Shown here in pieces: positions 1-6,723 of a stretch of 17,732 nt of DNA. Location: assembly GCA_958418185.1 (NCBI GenBank), contig CATZEP010000019.1, positions 1 through 17,732 on the forward strand, read 5' to 3'. Within the stretch, counting starts at the first letter, position 1; each line of letters starts with the position of its first letter. This stretch comes from an uncultured Collinsella sp. Lineage in GTDB: Bacteria; Actinomycetota; Coriobacteriia; Coriobacteriales; Coriobacteriaceae. The translations under genes and the position numbers were made by a program. The notes beneath the pieces were generated by a model. The model was given only the letters and a program-made list of their open reading frames with translations, ran no database searches and had not been told where the DNA came from.

Positions 1-1415
1 ATGCCCTTGATTGCAGCATGGCGGGCGGTGCGAGCATCGTGCATGGCGTCGCGCGCCTCAGCGGCCGTGGCCTTGGCAGAGCGCAGCTTGGCGGCCAAGT
101 CGGGGTTGGTCTCGGCAACCGCGGCGATCGTGGGGCCGTCGAGCTCTTCTTGCGTGGGCTCGGCCAAAAAGTCGATGGCATACTGGGCGGCTACCATGGA
201 ACCCTTGGCGAGCACGCTCTCGTCGATCTTGTAGAAGCAGGAATGTTGGGCGTACGTGGCACCAATCTTGGGGTTGCGCGTACCTACAAAGGCGAGCACG
301 CCCGGCACGCGGCGCAGGTACTCCGAAAAATCCTCGCCTGAAAGCGTGCCGCGGTAATGGCCCTCGCCCGCGGGGCCCAAGCACTTGAGCACAGCTTGGC
401 GGCAGCGCTCGCTCGAGGCGGCATCGTTTTCTACCTTGTAGTTGGCGATGGTGTAGTCGGTGAGTTCGGCCTCTGCGCCCAGGGCTGCCGCGGTGTGCTC
501 CACGATGCGGCGCATAAGCTCGGGCATCTCCTCATGCGTCTTGTCGCCATAGGTGCGCACCGTGCCGGCGAGGTACGCCGTGCCGGCGATAACGTTGCGC
601 GCGGTGCCGCCGTGCAGTTCGCCGACGGTGATGACGGCGGGCTCGTAGGGGCTGATTTCGCGCGAGACGATAGTTTGCAGGGCGTTGACGATTTCGGCGG
701 CAACCATAACGGCGTCGTGGCCGCGCTGGGGCATGGCGCCATGGCACGAGGTGCCGCGGACGTCGATGCGGAACCAGTCGGTATTGGCCATGCGCGGGCC
801 GGGCTCGCAGCTTACGGTGCCGGCATCGACCTCGCTCCAGATGTGCGCGGCGTAGGCGCCGTCGACGCCGTCGAGCACACCCGTGCCGATCATGAGTTTG
901 GCGCCCTGGCCGTTTTCCTCGCTGGGCTGGAAAACGATGCGAATCTCGCCGTGGATGTCATCGGTCATGTGGCGCAGGATTTGCAGCGTGCCGAGCATCA
1001 TGGCTATATGGCAGTCGTGACCGCAGGCGTGCATGCAGCCCTCGTTGACGCTGGCGAACTCCTCGCCGGTCTGCTCGGTGACAGGCAGGGCGTCGATATC
1101 GGCGCGCAGCAGGATACGGCGGCGCGGCGTGCCGTCCTCGCGGTAGGCATCGGGCGCGGTACCGCGGAGCGTCGCCACCAGGCCCGTCTTGAGCGGGCGC
1201 TCGTAGGGGATATTCATGGCGTCGAGCTGGTTGGCGATGTCGGAGGTCGTGCGCTCCTCGGCAAGGCTCAACTCCGGGTGCTTATGGAAGTGCCGGCGCT
1301 GCTTGATAATGTAGGGCTCAAACTCGGCGGCGATATCTCGGATGGCCGCGGTGACGTCGTCTGCCGCGCGAACCTCGGTCGCCGCCATAATCTGCTGTGC
1401 CTTGGTCTTCGTCAT
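1..1415 (-). CDS. M20D-family metallopeptidase / N-acyl amino acid amidohydrolase (3' end beyond window)
   Basis: Reads leftward from an ATG at 1415-1413 and is open to the left edge (471 codons, no stop), so the C-terminus is missing. GGAG lies 10 nt before the ATG. Visible M20 features: HKHPELS near residue 45, RADIDALP (first metal-site Asp), the metal/cysteine box HACGHD at 129-134, the catalytic Glu pair in QPSEEN (E166, E167), SGEDFSEY, and a late His in QHSCFY. The family hydrolyses amide bonds of N-acyl amino acids, hippurate-like substrates or dipeptides with two metal ions; the substrate cannot be read from sequence. No signal peptide is seen, so it is probably cytoplasmic. The catalytic fold appears to end near residue 416 (AQYAIDFLAE), yet the frame continues at least 55 residues with an Ala/Glu/Arg-rich, probably helical tail. 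It is divergent from the next gene. Family call is firm; function is general. Confidence 0.9.
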   Translation of the reverse strand, partial: MTKTKAQQIMAATEVRAADDVTAAIRDIAAEFEPYIIKQRRHFHKHPELSLAEERTTSDIANQLDAMNIPYERPLKTGLVATLRGTAPDAYREDGTPRRRILLRADIDALPVTEQTGEEFASVNEGCMHACGHDCHIAMMLGTLQILRHMTDDIHGEIRIVFQPSEENGQGAKLMIGTGVLDGVDGAYAAHIWSEVDAGTVSCEPGPRMANTDWFRIDVRGTSCHGAMPQRGHDAVMVAAEIVNALQTIVSREISPYEPAVITVGELHGGTARNVIAGTAYLAGTVRTYGDKTHEEMPELMRRIVEHTAAALGAEAELTDYTIANYKVENDAASSERCRQAVLKCLGPAGEGHYRGTLSGEDFSEYLRRVPGVLAFVGTRNPKIGATYAQHSCFYKIDESVLAKGSMVAAQYAIDFLAEPTQEELDGPTIAAVAETNPDLAAKLRSAKATAAEARDAMHDARTARHAAIKG

Positions 1416-1466
1416 GGTCGATTTGCTCCTTGTTGGCTCGATCGCAAAATCGTACAGGCTTTCTCC

Positions 1467-1496
1467 AGTATGCCACCTGCCGCTAGGGCTGGTAAA
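1467..1496 (-). promoter_or_regulatory. Candidate promoter for the M20 gene
   Basis: On the minus strand, TTTACC (1496-1491) and CATACT (1472-1467) are separated by 18 nt, and TGG directly before CATACT fits an extended -10. The elements lie about 50-80 bp before the M20 start. Match to consensus is moderate, so this is a suggestion only. Confidence 0.4.
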
Positions 1497-1583
1497 GTTG
1501 CCGTTTGCCGCTTGGGGTTTTGTAACAAGAGTGGGGGAGTACACTCGGGGGTGTTGAATTTCCTGCCAGAGATGGGGACGCCC

Positions 1584-3221
1584 ATGCAACATATCGATCG
1601 GATTATCTGCTCTAAGAACGTTTTTACCGCGCAAGACGGTATCGATACCGCCCGCGAGCTGGCGATTGCCATTGCGGGCGATCGCATCGTCGCGGTCGGC
1701 GCGCCCGATGACGTGGTTGCCGCCGCCCCTGCCGCCACGCCAGTTGTCGACTACGGCGAGCAATTCATCTGCCCCGGTTTCCACGATGCGCACCTGCATT
1801 TCTTCCATACTTCGGTCGGTTCCTCGCCGTACATGCTCATGGATATGGGCACGTCCGAGGCGGCGCTGGTACAACACGCGCTCGAGTTTTCCCAGGACCT
1901 GCCTGACGACGCCTGGGTTGTAACGCAGGGCTGGCGCGACTACCGTTGGGATCCGCCCGAGCATCCTACCAAGGCCTCCCTCGACGCCGCCTTCCCCGAT
2001 CGCCCCTGTGTTATGTATTCGGGCGACGGGCATACCCTGTGGCTCAACAGCCGCGCACTCGAAGCCCTCGGCGTGACGCGTGACAGCGAGCCGCCGGCGG
2101 GCGGCAGCTACGACAAGAATGCAAATGGCGAACTCACGGGTATCGCCCACGAGGCAGCTGCTATGCAGCTGCTGCCGCGCTGCCTGGAGTGGCTGGGCGA
2201 GGACCGCATCGCGAGCGCTTACGCCGACCAGATGAAGCGTATGGCCGAGCAGGGCATCACCTCAATCTGCGATATGTCGCTCATGCCCATGCCGGGCTGC
2301 GACTTTATTCGCGACGATGTTTACGACAAGCTGCAGGCCGCCGGCAAGCTGGGCATCCGTGCCCATCTGTTTCCCACGCTGCTGGATGACCAATCACGCT
2401 TGGAAGAACTCCAGACCCGCTACGCGAACAACGCGCTGCTCTCGGCGCCAGGCTTTAAACAGTTCTTCGACGGCGTGTCGAGCGAGCATACCGCATACCT
2501 CACTGAGCCCTATACCAACCCGCGCTTCCCGGGCGACCAGGGTCGTCTGACGGTTCCTGTCGAGCGCATGCGCAAGCTGGTTCTGGCGGCAGCCGAGCGT
2601 GGCCACACCGTGCGCATCCACGTTATCGGCGACGGTGCCATCCATGCTGCGCTCGATATCTTTGAGGAGGCGGCAGAGCTCTACGGTCTGCCGCCGCACG
2701 GTCACAACACGCTCGAGCATCTGGAGAATTTGCTGCCCGGTGACATCGACCGTCTGCGCAAGCTCAACGTCATTGCCTCGAGCCAACCCTGCCATATCAC
2801 GCTCGACCCGGGTGGCCCGGAGCGCGACCTGGGCCTGGAACGCAGCCGCATCATGTGGCCGTTTGCGACCTATAAGCAGCGCGGCATCCGCCAAGCATTC
2901 GGTACCGATAGCCCCATCACAGCCGTTACCAGCATGAACGTGCTCTACACGGCTATCACGCGCCAAGACCCCCACAGCCACTGGCCCGAGGGCGGCTGGC
3001 TTCCCAGCGAGCGCATCGACGCGGCTACAGCCCTGCGCAACTACACCCTGGGCAGCGCTTACGCGGCAGGTGACGAGCAAAACCTCGGCAGCCTGGAGCC
3101 CGGCAAATACGCCGACCTGGTAGTCCTGGACCAAAACCCGCTCACCATCGACCCCCAAGAGCTGCAAGCCACCAAGGTCCAGGCCACCTACCTGGCAGGC
3201 AACTTGATTTACGAGCGCTAA
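1584..3221 (+). CDS. YtcJ-like amidohydrolase (Amidohydro_3 family)
   Basis: A 545-residue protein, the usual length for YtcJ-type amidohydrolases. ATG 1584 was chosen because the protein starts with the family-like MQHIDRIICSKNVFT and GGGGA precedes it by about 5 nt; an in-frame ATG at 1572 is the alternative. The frame stays open far upstream, but that part lies antisense to the M20 gene and is not family-like. Metal and catalytic signatures follow the amidohydrolase order: HDAHLH (H70, H72), HVIGDGAIH (H346), LEHLEN (H379) and FGTDSP (D442), with the C-terminal composite domain GSLEPGKYADLVVLDQNP. Members hydrolyse formamides, exoenzyme-type amides or cyclic amides, but most are uncharacterised and the substrate here is unknown. 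Divergent pairing with an M20 deacylase hints at a shared theme of N-acyl or amide scavenging (inference). Confidence 0.92.
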   Translation: MQHIDRIICSKNVFTAQDGIDTARELAIAIAGDRIVAVGAPDDVVAAAPAATPVVDYGEQFICPGFHDAHLHFFHTSVGSSPYMLMDMGTSEAALVQHALEFSQDLPDDAWVVTQGWRDYRWDPPEHPTKASLDAAFPDRPCVMYSGDGHTLWLNSRALEALGVTRDSEPPAGGSYDKNANGELTGIAHEAAAMQLLPRCLEWLGEDRIASAYADQMKRMAEQGITSICDMSLMPMPGCDFIRDDVYDKLQAAGKLGIRAHLFPTLLDDQSRLEELQTRYANNALLSAPGFKQFFDGVSSEHTAYLTEPYTNPRFPGDQGRLTVPVERMRKLVLAAAERGHTVRIHVIGDGAIHAALDIFEEAAELYGLPPHGHNTLEHLENLLPGDIDRLRKLNVIASSQPCHITLDPGGPERDLGLERSRIMWPFATYKQRGIRQAFGTDSPITAVTSMNVLYTAITRQDPHSHWPEGGWLPSERIDAATALRNYTLGSAYAAGDEQNLGSLEPGKYADLVVLDQNPLTIDPQELQATKVQATYLAGNLIYER

Positions 3222-3239
3222 TAATCATGCCGTACCGTT

Positions 3240-3287
3240 AAACGCGGCTCGGGCAGCCTTTTTTGGGATGGCGCTCGAGCCGCGTTT
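3240..3287 (+). terminator. Terminator-like hairpin after the YtcJ-like gene
   Basis: AAACGCGGCTCG (3240-3251) and its exact complement CGAGCCGCGTTT (3276-3287) form a perfect 12-bp stem beginning 18 bp after the stop codon. The 24-nt loop contains a T6 run; the 3' arm ends in TTT but is followed by GTATAT rather than a T-tract. Position suits termination of the amidohydrolase mRNA, though the tail is not classical. Confidence 0.55.
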
Positions 3288-3463
3288 GTATATCGGTGGG
3301 GACCCGCTATGAGCGTCCCTGCTCTGCTTGATTTGAGCGTGGGGTGGGGGCGCTGCTGCCCCGCGCATTTAATTTGGACATCAGCAATGCCGTCTCTTGG
3401 TGTTTTGCATACTTTCCATTGCAGATTGCATAAAAAGGCTGGGATGTTCTTTCTGGTCCTGAT

Positions 3464-3731
3464 GTACCCCCGCCTGGGCCGTGCAAAAAACGGAGTATTC
3501 AGCAACGCAAGCCCCGTCGGCGCCGCCGCAGTCGGGTAACGTTGTGGAGATTGACGTCATTTCGGGCTCCGGTGCGACGCGAGGCATGCCTTTTTGTCCT
3601 GACGGGGCCTGCCTGCCGATCCAAGTCGCCTGTCGAAGGCGTCTTTGGGACCAATAAGGTATGTCCGGCGCGTATGCAGCCGTTCTGGCCTGCTGAATAT
3701 TCCCAAAAATGCACGGTGCTCCCCGGGGGAC
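3464..3731. repeat. Diverged facing inverted repeat in a gene-poor stretch
   Basis: Core arms 3479-3504 and 3691-3716 are inverted copies of 26 nt with 19 identities: both read CCGTGCA, ten variable bases, then TATTCAGCA, and the variable part is an A-run in one and a T-run in the other. A weaker match (15 of 22, overlapping the core by 7) extends outward to 3464 and 3731. Read outward-in, both arms can encode a similar short peptide stretch (VQKTEYSATQ and VHFWEYSAGQ). A 58-codon GTG-started frame (3481-3657) spans the left arm, but it has no clear ribosome site and I do not call it a gene. It may be a remnant of a repeated element or decayed coding DNA; identity unknown. Confidence 0.45.
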
Positions 3732-3793
3732 CCGTGCGCGCGGCGAAAACCATGCCCATGTCGCTATCCGCATCGCCATTTTGCTGCACTGAC

Positions 3794-3992
3794 TTTTCTG
3801 AATACCGGGCCCGAATTAGTTAACCTGGCTCCCGGGGCGGACCGGAGGGCATGAAGTTTGTCGCGAGTTCCGCACGCAAAGGAAAGCACTTAATGTGCTT
3901 TCCGTCTTGCGCAGGACTGTAGAGCAGCAAACTTCATGCCCTCCGGTCCGCCCCGGGAGCCACTGCCAAGTTATCCCCCGGCATTCAGAAAA
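3794..3992. repeat. Large nested palindrome A upstream of groES
   Basis: Three tiers of inverted repeat share one centre. Outer arms 3794-3809 and 3977-3992 match at 15 of 16 (TTTTCTGAATRCCGGG). Middle arms 3826-3860 and 3928-3962 are a perfect 35-bp complement beginning TGGCTCCCGGGG. Inside is a 9-bp hairpin, GGAAAGCAC (3881-3889) with GTGCTTTCC (3895-3903) and a 5-nt loop. The unpaired spacers are about 20-24 nt. No target-site duplication or T-tract is evident. As RNA it would form a very stable rod; as DNA, a cruciform. It ends 138 bp before the groES start and resembles palindrome B after groEL in plan, not in arm sequence. It could be a MITE-like element, insulator or processing site. 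Confidence 0.8.
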
Positions 3993-4001
3993 TCTAAGTG
4001 C

Positions 4002-4037
4002 CAAAAAATAAGATTTTTTGACTCTGTGTTGTATAAC
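4002..4037 (+). promoter_or_regulatory. Candidate groESL promoter/operator region
   Basis: CAAAAAAT (4002-4009), aag, ATTTTTTG (4013-4020) is an exact 8-3-8 palindrome. TATAAC (4032-4037), a good -10 match, follows 11 bp later; no convincing -35 is seen at normal spacing. The classical chaperonin operators CIRCE (TTAGCACTC with 9-bp spacer) and HAIR (CTTGAGT repeat) are not found between 3963 and 4129. The palindrome would overlap the -35 region, a position suited to a repressor. The regulator is unknown. Confidence 0.4.
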
Positions 4038-4087
4038 CCGCCATTCGTGGGTACCATTCAACGCGTACGCAAACAAAAAGGGTTAAC

Positions 4088-4108
4088 CCGCGCGGCATGA
4101 CCGCGCGG
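4088..4108 (+). other. GC hairpin in the groES 5' leader
   Basis: CCGCGCGG (4088-4095), loop catga, CCGCGCGG (4101-4108). Each arm is itself palindromic, so it is both a direct and an inverted repeat. It ends 6 nt before the strong Shine-Dalgarno AAGGAGG (4115-4121) and is too GC-rich to melt as a simple RNA thermometer; a 5' stability element is more plausible. Confidence 0.6.
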
Positions 4109-4129
4109 CCCAAAAAGGAGGAAACAAGC

Positions 4130-4423
4130 ATGTCGTCTTTGAAGCCGCTTGCAGATCGCGTCCTGGTCAAGCCCGACGAGGCCGAGCAGAAAACCGCTTC
4201 TGGTCTGTACATCGCCAGCAACGCTCAGGAGAAGCCGCAGCGCGGCACCATCGTTGCCGTTGGCGCCGGTAAGGTTAACGACAAGGGCGAGCGCATCCCC
4301 ATGGACGTTCAGGTCGGCGACGTTGTCATCTACGGTAAGTTCGGTGGCAACGAGGTCAAGGTCGACGGCGAGAAGTATCTGCTGATGCGCGCCGACGACA
4401 TCTACGCCGTCGTCGAGGCCTAG
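4130..4423 (+). CDS. groES: Co-chaperonin GroES (Hsp10)
   Basis: A 97-residue protein, the standard GroES length. ATG 4130 gives MSSLKPLADRVLVKPDEAEQ, the typical GroES N-terminus, and is preceded by AAGGAGG with 8-nt spacing; the in-frame ATG at 4097 lies inside the leader hairpin and is rejected. The mobile-loop region (EQKTASGLYI, residues about 18-27), the roof region and the C-terminal YLLMRADDIYAVVEA are present. GroES forms the heptameric lid that closes the GroEL chamber in the cytoplasm and so drives ATP-dependent folding. It is followed by groEL after 96 bp containing a hairpin, as a two-gene operon. No CIRCE or HAIR operator is visible upstream, so control of heat induction is unclear. 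Confidence 0.98.
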   Translation: MSSLKPLADRVLVKPDEAEQKTASGLYIASNAQEKPQRGTIVAVGAGKVNDKGERIPMDVQVGDVVIYGKFGGNEVKVDGEKYLLMRADDIYAVVEA

Positions 4424-4453
4424 TCTCGTCAGAATCTCTGATTCGTCTTTGAA

Positions 4454-4489
4454 CGCGTCCGCCGCATAGGACTCGGAAGCGGCGACGCG
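4454..4489 (+). other. Intercistronic hairpin between groES and groEL
   Basis: CGCGTC-c-GCCGC (4454-4465) pairs with GCGGC-GACGCG (4479-4489): 11 base pairs with one bulged C and a 13-nt loop. There is no T-tract, so termination is unlikely. Its place in the 96-bp gap suggests mRNA processing or stabilisation that sets the groEL to groES ratio (inference). Confidence 0.55.
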
Positions 4490-4519
4490 AGTCACATTTC
4501 TTTTGGAGGATTACCTACC

Positions 4520-6157
4520 ATGGCAAAGAACATTACGTTCAACACCGATGCCCGCGCCAAGCTCGCCAAGGGCGTCAACACTCTGGCCGACGCCGTTACC
4601 GTCACCATGGGCCCCAAGGGCCGTTACGTCGCTCTGCAGCGCACGTTCGGTGCCCCGACCATCACCAACGACGGCGTTTCCGTCGCTAAGGAGATCGAGC
4701 TCGAGGACAACATCGAGAACATGGGCGCTCAGCTGGTGAAGGAGGTCGCCACCAAGACCAACGACACCGTGGGTGACGGCACCACCACCGCAACCCTGCT
4801 CGCTCAGGCTATCGTCAACGACGGTCTGCGCAACGTCGCCGCTGGCGCCAACCCGCTGGCCATCCGTCGCGGCATCGACAAGGCCGTCAACGCCGCCGTC
4901 GCCGAGATGAAGAAGCAGGCCAAGCCGGTCGAGACCAAGGAGCAGATCGCTTCCGTCGGCACCATCTCCGCTGGTGACCCCGAGGTTGGCGAGAAGATTG
5001 CCGAGGCCATGGAGGTCGTGGGCAAGGACGGCGTCATCACCGTCGAGGATTCCCAGACGTTCGACATCACCATCGACACCGTCGAGGGCATGCAGTTCGA
5101 CAAGGGCTATGTCTCCGCTTACTTCGTCACGGATAACGACCGCATGGAGGCCGTGATGAAGGATCCGTACATCCTCATCACCGACCAGAAGATCTCCAGC
5201 GTTCAGGACATCATGCCCGTTCTCGAGGCTGTCCAGCGCGCTGGCCGTGGCCTGCTCATCATCGCTGAGGACATCGACGGCGAGGCTCTGCCGACCCTGG
5301 TCCTCAACAAGATCCGTGGCGCCCTCAACGTCTGCGCCGTCAAGGCCCCGGGCTACGGCGATCGCCGCAAGCGCATCCTCGAGGACATCGCCGTCCTCAC
5401 CGGTGGCCAGGCTGCCCTGGACGAGCTGGGCGTGAAGGTCGCTGACATCACCGCCGATATGCTCGGTACCGCTAAGTCCGTCACCATCTCCAAGGACAAC
5501 ACCGTCGTCGTCGGCGGCGCTGGCTCCAAGGAGGCCATCGACGCCCGCATCGCTCAGATCAAGGGCGAGATGGAGAACACCACCTCTGACTTCGACCGTG
5601 AGAAGCTCCAGGAGCGCCTGGCCAAGCTCTCCGGTGGCGTTGCCGTCATCAAGGTCGGCGCTGCTACCGAGTCTGAGCTCAAGGAGATCAAGCACCGCGT
5701 CGAGGACGCCCTGCAGGCAACCCGCGCTGCTGTTGAGGAGGGCATTGTCGCCGGTGGCGGCGTCGCCTTCATGGACGCTGCTCCTGCGCTCGACGCCGTT
5801 GAACTCGACGACCCCGAGGAGAAGATCGGTGTCGACATCGTCAAGAAGGCTCTGACTGCTCCGGTCGCTACCATCGCCAAGAACGCTGGTTTTGAGGGCG
5901 CTGTCGTGGTCGACAAGGTTGCCGAGCTGCCCGCCGGCCAGGGTCTCAATTCTGCCAACGGCGAGTGGGGCGATATGATCGAGATGGGCGTCCTCGACCC
6001 CGTCAAGGTCAGCCGCGTCACCCTGCAGAACGCTGCTTCTGTCGCCAGCCTGATCCTCATCACCGAGGCCACCGTCTCCGATGTGCCCAAGAACACTCAG
6101 CTTGAGGACGCTATCGCTGCTGCCACCGCTGGTCAGCAGGGCGGCGGTATGTACTAA
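4520..6157 (+). CDS. groEL: Chaperonin GroEL (Hsp60)
   Basis: A 545-residue chaperonin; ATG 4520 follows TTTGGAGGA with about 9-nt spacing and gives MAKNITFNTDARAKLAKGVN. Diagnostic stretches: TVTMGPKGRYVAL (nucleotide site), VGDGTTTATLLAQ with the essential Asp of DGTTT, KAPGYGDRRKRILEDIAVLTGG in the apical domain, and AAVEEGIVAGGGVAF in the equatorial domain. The C-terminus is a short GQQGGGMY tail rather than the long GGM repeat of enterobacteria; shortened or altered tails occur in several Gram-positive and actinobacterial GroELs. It assembles as a double heptameric ring that encloses unfolded cytoplasmic proteins with GroES. Codons are strongly biased to C-ending optimal forms, as expected for a very highly expressed gene; the strong bias also creates a full-length open frame on the opposite strand, which is an artefact. 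Confidence 0.99.
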   Translation: MAKNITFNTDARAKLAKGVNTLADAVTVTMGPKGRYVALQRTFGAPTITNDGVSVAKEIELEDNIENMGAQLVKEVATKTNDTVGDGTTTATLLAQAIVNDGLRNVAAGANPLAIRRGIDKAVNAAVAEMKKQAKPVETKEQIASVGTISAGDPEVGEKIAEAMEVVGKDGVITVEDSQTFDITIDTVEGMQFDKGYVSAYFVTDNDRMEAVMKDPYILITDQKISSVQDIMPVLEAVQRAGRGLLIIAEDIDGEALPTLVLNKIRGALNVCAVKAPGYGDRRKRILEDIAVLTGGQAALDELGVKVADITADMLGTAKSVTISKDNTVVVGGAGSKEAIDARIAQIKGEMENTTSDFDREKLQERLAKLSGGVAVIKVGAATESELKEIKHRVEDALQATRAAVEEGIVAGGGVAFMDAAPALDAVELDDPEEKIGVDIVKKALTAPVATIAKNAGFEGAVVVDKVAELPAGQGLNSANGEWGDMIEMGVLDPVKVSRVTLQNAASVASLILITEATVSDVPKNTQLEDAIAAATAGQQGGGMY

Positions 6158-6158
6158 G

Positions 6159-6350
6159 GCCGACAAGGTCTAGAACTCCCACCGGGAATCCGGGGGCGTG
6201 ACGGGGCTTCTCTCCGGAACGTCCTCGGACATGCAAAGAGGCTCCGCATCGCGCTTCGCGCTGCGGAGCCTCTTTGCGTCCTGCGGAATGTTCCGGAGAG
6301 AAGCCCCGTCACGCCCCCGGATTCCCTGCGTTTACGGCCTTGAGGTCGGC
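6159..6350. repeat. Large nested palindrome B downstream of groEL
   Basis: Begins directly after the groEL stop codon. Outer imperfect arms: GCCGACAAGG (6159-6168) with CCTTGAGGTCGGC (6338-6350). Middle arms 6184-6220 and 6290-6326 form a perfect 37-bp stem starting GGGAATCCGGGGGCG. Inside is a perfect 16-bp hairpin, GCAAAGAGGCTCCGCA (6233-6248) with its complement at 6262-6277. The two 12-nt spacers both start GTCCT, so they are direct rather than inverted copies. There is no T-tract, so it is not a classical terminator, though it would be a strong 3' mRNA structure and RNase III substrate. Plan equals that of palindrome A; arm sequences differ. Confidence 0.82.
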
Positions 6351-6373
6351 TCGCGGAGAAGGATGTGGTTGAT

Positions 6374-6417
6374 GGGGATACGTGTCCCTTTCGCTGTTTC
6401 GCGCTTTGCGCGAAAGG
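6374..6417 (+). other. Competing small palindromes ahead of the ribU promoter
   Basis: Three overlapping structures: a near-palindrome GGGATACGTGTCCC (6375-6388, two mismatched symmetric positions), TTTCGCGC-ttt-GCGCGAAA (6397-6415), and the alternative CCTTTCGC (6387-6394) with GCGAAAGG (6410-6417). The last two cannot form together. They lie between palindrome B and the riboflavin promoter; function unknown. The remaining bases up to 6492 show nothing else I recognise. Confidence 0.4.
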
Positions 6418-6492
6418 CGCGCTACTTTGGAGCGAACGGAGAACGTGGTTGTTGCGGCAACTGATCCCCACCATAAATTACCCTTGGCATAC

Positions 6493-6520
6493 TTGCGCGA
6501 AAGCCTACTGGTGCTACACT
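6493..6520 (+). promoter_or_regulatory. Promoter of the riboflavin transport operon
   Basis: TTGCGC (6493-6498), 16-nt spacer, TACACT (6515-6520), with TGC directly before the -10 (extended -10). Transcription would start a few bases before the FMN aptamer, as expected for a riboswitch leader. Confidence 0.6.
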
Positions 6521-6534
6521 TGCAATTGCTGTTT

Positions 6535-6713
6535 CAGGGCGGGGTGAAATTCCCCACTGGCGGTAAATCGGGCGGTGTCAAAGGGACGCCGTGGCGCAGG
6601 CGAGATGCCTGCGACCGAGCCGATGAGTCCGCGACCCGTGTGTGCGTTGGTTCGCATGCCGGCTGAACTGGTGAGATACCAGTACCAACGGTTAGAGTCC
6701 GGATGAAAGAGGC
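6535..6713 (+). promoter_or_regulatory. FMN riboswitch (RFN element)
   Basis: Conserved RFN blocks occur in order: GGGCGGGGTGAAATTCCCCA, CTGGCGGTAAATC, GAGCCGATGAGTCCGCGACCC, GGTGAGATACCAGT, CCAACGGTTAGAGTCCGGAT and GAAAGAG. An extra 7-bp hairpin (6595-6601 with 6607-6613) occupies the variable region. The aptamer binds flavin mononucleotide and normally switches riboflavin synthesis or uptake genes off when FMN is plentiful. Its last conserved block ends about 10 nt before the ribU start, with no room for a separate terminator, so control is probably at translation (inference). Boundaries are accurate to a few bases. Confidence 0.95.
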
Positions 6714-6723
6714 AGGTGATCTT

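Noticed and set aside
357..1583. In-frame upstream extension of the YtcJ-like gene (open frame from 357)
   Set aside because: It lies antisense to the M20 peptidase whose motifs are clear; the translated extension is not amidohydrolase-like and reflects high-GC shadow coding.
2394..3167. 257-codon antisense frame within the YtcJ-like gene
   Set aside because: Fully contained in a gene with intact catalytic motifs; no ribosome site or family resemblance.
3381..3789. Overlapping minus-strand small frames of about 96-132 codons
   Set aside because: Arginine-rich, overlapping each other, and crossing the inverted repeat; no start signal that stands out.
3794..3992. Palindrome A as an end of an insertion sequence or integron attC
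   Set aside because: No transposase or integrase nearby, no target duplication, and no attC core sites (RYYYAAC/GTTRRRY arrangement) seen.
4097..4129. Upstream groES start at ATG 4097
   Set aside because: It lies within the leader hairpin and adds 11 residues foreign to GroES; the ATG at 4130 has an optimal Shine-Dalgarno.
3963..4129. CIRCE or HAIR heat-shock operator
   Set aside because: Looked for TTAGCACTC/GAGTGCTAA and CTTGAGT/ACTCAAG on both strands; neither is present.
4511..6166. 551-codon open frame antisense to groEL
   Set aside because: Caused by strong codon bias of groEL; composition is Asp/Leu/Gly-rich with no domain motifs.
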